Of a stretch of 64,000 bases of DNA, positions 62,102-64,000 are shown one piece after another (the first letter of the stretch is position 1; each line of letters begins with the position of its first letter). This DNA is from Phaeobacter sp. B1627. Lineage in GTDB: Bacteria; Pseudomonadota; Alphaproteobacteria; Rhodobacterales; Rhodobacteraceae. The position numbers and the translations under genes are program-made. The notes under the pieces are model-generated. The model was not told where the DNA came from. It saw nothing but the letters and a program-made list of their open reading frames with translations, and searched no databases. The stretch covers positions 124,001-188,000 of the forward strand of contig NZ_VCNK01000020.1 of assembly GCF_006265095.1 (NCBI RefSeq). Reading direction: 5' to 3'.

Positions 62102-63394
62102 TCAGCGCTTGATGTTGGTTGTTTCCTGCAGCATTTCATCGACGGTCTGGATGACCTTCGCATTGGAGGAATAGGCGCGCTGCGTCTGAATCATCGACGT
62201 CAATTCGCCTGCGACATCAGTCGTTGATTCTTCCTGTCGGTAAGCAGCAACTGTCCCCGTCGGACCGGTTCCACCATCCCAGAGATAGAACGGACCGCTG
62301 GCTGATGACGGCAGGTAGGTCTGGTTGCCCATAGAGAGCATGCCGTTTGCGTTTGGCATGTCAGCTACTGGAACCTGGTATACGATCCGGCTGGTGCCAT
62401 TGTTGTACAGAACATGCACATAACCGCCGTCGTCAACTTCCACACCGGAATAGCTTGCCGCTTCAGATCCATCCTTTTCGATCGTGGCAGCGACAAAAGT
62501 GTCCGACAGTTGAGTCAGGCCATTGTCTTCCCCTGGTATGCCGATTTCCAGTTCAATTGGACCGCCATCAACATTCACGATGATGGTACCAGCAGTCGCA
62601 TCATAGGTGCCACCCGTGGTGGTGGCGACGGAGGCAATTGTACCACCGCCTGTACGGCTGTCGTTAAAGGTCACCGTATACTCCCCGATCACCGTCGCGC
62701 CCGCATTGGTGGCAGAGTCGGTGATGGTCATTGTCCATTCGTTGGCGTTGCCGGTTGCCTCATACTCGATATTCAGAGATTCGGACTTGCCGAGGTTGTC
62801 ATAATACTCGGTCGACATGTTATGCGGATCAGCCGTGGAGCCCGCTACGCCGTCCGTGGCAGGAAGGTTCACACCCAGGCGGATCTGGGTGGTGGGGGTA
62901 CCGCTCAATTGGTTGACGTTGAACTGAATTGGTTCGAGAGCTTCTCTGGTGTCCCGTGCGACGGTTGGGATTGTCTGATCGTCGCTCGCGGCCCACCCCA
63001 TCAGAACCAAGCCGGAGGAGGTGGTCAGGTACCCTTCGTCGTCGGTTGCAAACGATCCCGTGGTTGTCAAAAGCATTTCAGGTGTGACCCCGGCCTCCAC
63101 CTCCGCCATGCTGGCCACGGGCAGGAAGCCACGACCGGAAATAGCAAGGTCTGTCGGGTTGCTTGTCGAAATAAGAGAGCTTCGGTCTGCGATCTGTCGT
63201 ATGTTGGAGACCGATACTCCGCCTGCGGCATATGTTCCGCCGGACTGCGAGACGACCATGGATTCAAATGATGTCTCAACTCGCTTGTAGCCAGTGGTCG
63301 AGGCATTTGCAATGTTGTCTGAAATAGCTGCCAGGCGGCTGGCGTTCGCGGTCAACCCGGATACACCGGCATTCAGCGAAGAGGAAATAGTCAT
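62102..63394 (-). CDS. flgE: Flagellar hook protein FlgE
   Basis: A 430-residue protein with the N-terminal SSLNAGVSGLTANASRLAAISDNIANASTTGYKRVET pattern and C-terminal LTSMIQTQRAYSSNAKVIQTVDEML, plus a middle D1/D2 region. It polymerises into the hook. A strong inverted repeat lies between motB and this gene. Confidence 0.95.
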   Translation of the reverse strand: MTISSSLNAGVSGLTANASRLAAISDNIANASTTGYKRVETSFESMVVSQSGGTYAAGGVSVSNIRQIADRSSLISTSNPTDLAISGRGFLPVASMAEVEAGVTPEMLLTTTGSFATDDEGYLTTSSGLVLMGWAASDDQTIPTVARDTREALEPIQFNVNQLSGTPTTQIRLGVNLPATDGVAGSTADPHNMSTEYYDNLGKSESLNIEYEATGNANEWTMTITDSATNAGATVIGEYTVTFNDSRTGGGTIASVATTTGGTYDATAGTIIVNVDGGPIELEIGIPGEDNGLTQLSDTFVAATIEKDGSEAASYSGVEVDDGGYVHVLYNNGTSRIVYQVPVADMPNANGMLSMGNQTYLPSSASGPFYLWDGGTGPTGTVAAYRQEESTTDVAGELTSMIQTQRAYSSNAKVIQTVDEMLQETTNIKR

Positions 63395-63463
63395 TAGATA
63401 CGCCTTTCTGCTGCATCTTCATTATTCTTCTCAGAATGACTTACCGCGCTTGTACTTAACGTG

Positions 63464-63499
63464 CGGCTAACAGATAAAATCCTATCTATCTGTTAGCCG
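63464..63499. terminator. Perfect 13-base hairpin between motB and flgE
   Basis: CGGCTAACAGATA (63464-63476) and TATCTGTTAGCCG (63487-63499) are exact complements around a ten-base loop, followed on the plus strand by TATTTTT. On the coding (minus) strand no T-run follows, so it may act as a processing or stability hairpin between motB and flgE, or stop antisense transcription entering motB. Confidence 0.55.
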
Positions 63500-63524
63500 T
63501 ATTTTTCTGTCCGGTTTAGTTTGA

Positions 63525-64000
63525 TTACTTCCGCAAAAGCGTAATTTCGATACGGTTGTTGCGGACTGCCATCGGGTTCGCAGAGGACAGATCGCGATCA
63601 GCATGCCCTGTGACGCGCGAGATTCGCTTGGCCTTCAATCCACCGGTTTCGAGCAACTCGCGGGTCGCATTCGCACGGGCCTGAGACAGCGCCCAGACCG
63701 GGTTGTTGGCGATCACAACAGGGGTTGATGCAACATGGCCACCAATCGCTGCGTTATTCTCGACAGAGGCCGTCACCCGAGCCACCATACGCAGCAGGTC
63801 GCGCAGCAAGGCCGTCGGGCGTTCGGTGCCGTCTTCGAACAGCTTGGCAGCCTCGGTTTCAAAGAGTTCGATGATCAGACCCTCGTCGGTCACCCGTGTC
63901 ACGATGTGACGTGCCATGTCGATGCTGACCATGCTCTCACCGCCCCGGCCCTTGAGCTCCTCCGCGATCTGACGGAAGCTTGCTTCTTCCTCAGCATCAT
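63525..64000 (-). CDS. motB: MotB-like flagellar stator protein (5' end cut by the window)
   Basis: About 157 residues of the OmpA-like C-terminus are visible: FRQIAEELKG, EGLIIELFETEAAKLFEDG, NPVWALSQARANATRELLE, RISRVTGHADRDLSSANP and NRIEITLLRK. The frame runs open to the right edge. MotB anchors the stator to peptidoglycan through this domain. Context before flgE fits Rhodobacterales; the plug and membrane helix lie outside the window. Confidence 0.9.
   Translation of the reverse strand, partial: DAEEEASFRQIAEELKGRGGESMVSIDMARHIVTRVTDEGLIIELFETEAAKLFEDGTERPTALLRDLLRMVARVTASVENNAAIGGHVASTPVVIANNPVWALSQARANATRELLETGGLKAKRISRVTGHADRDLSSANPMAVRNNRIEITLLRK

Overview
The window reads as a chromosomal stretch of a marine-type alphaproteobacterium, most probably Rhodobacterales (Roseobacter group). 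The grounds are the flagellar order motB-flgE-flgK-flgL-flgI, the GC-rich codon usage, the TolQ/ExbB neighbourhood, and a bacterial voltage-gated sodium channel most like that of marine alphaproteobacteria. No tRNA, rRNA, CRISPR array, insertion sequence or phage gene was found.

Region 1 (1-13.7 kb) is a compact specialised-metabolism locus. It holds a truncated cupin-like protein, a HemW-like radical SAM enzyme, an Sfp-type phosphopantetheinyl transferase, a MATE exporter and a SAM methyltransferase. These are followed by a freestanding carrier protein, a spermidine-synthase-fold protein and a luciferase-like flavin monooxygenase. A divergent operon encodes LuxE-like and LuxC-like enzymes and an adenylation-carrier didomain, and facing it is a glutamate-1-semialdehyde-aminotransferase-like enzyme. 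The inferred chemistry is: activate an acid, load it on a carrier, reduce it to an aldehyde, then transaminate and/or oxidise it and export the product. The product is unknown.

Region 2 (13.8-22.5 kb) holds a class I aminotransferase, a YceI-OmpA fusion and a secreted caspase-like protein carrying a CXXCH motif. A minus-strand operon follows with two unknown proteins, one ExbB/TolQ, two ExbD/TolR and a TonB-like DUF4384 protein.

Region 3 (22.6-56 kb) is a type VI secretion locus: tssA, tssB, tssC, hcp, tagJ, tssE, tssF, tssG, clpV, a NaChBac-type channel gene, a giant TssB-acidic linker-TssC-like fusion, vgrG, an unknown gene, tagH, tssK, tssL (with OmpA domain), tssM, tagF and pppA. Convergent to these lie ppkA and an OmpA gene, then an M15 peptidoglycan peptidase and a second caspase-like protein. 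No tssJ and no PAAR gene are visible. The PpkA/PppA/FHA set implies threonine-phosphorylation control. The sodium channel, the fusion protein and the flanking caspase/ExbBD modules are the most unusual content.

Region 4 (56.1-64 kb) carries cheD and a cheB with a degenerate receiver, a 661-base gap, then flgI, flgL, flgK, flgE and the C-terminal half of motB, all on the minus strand. The window ends inside motB.
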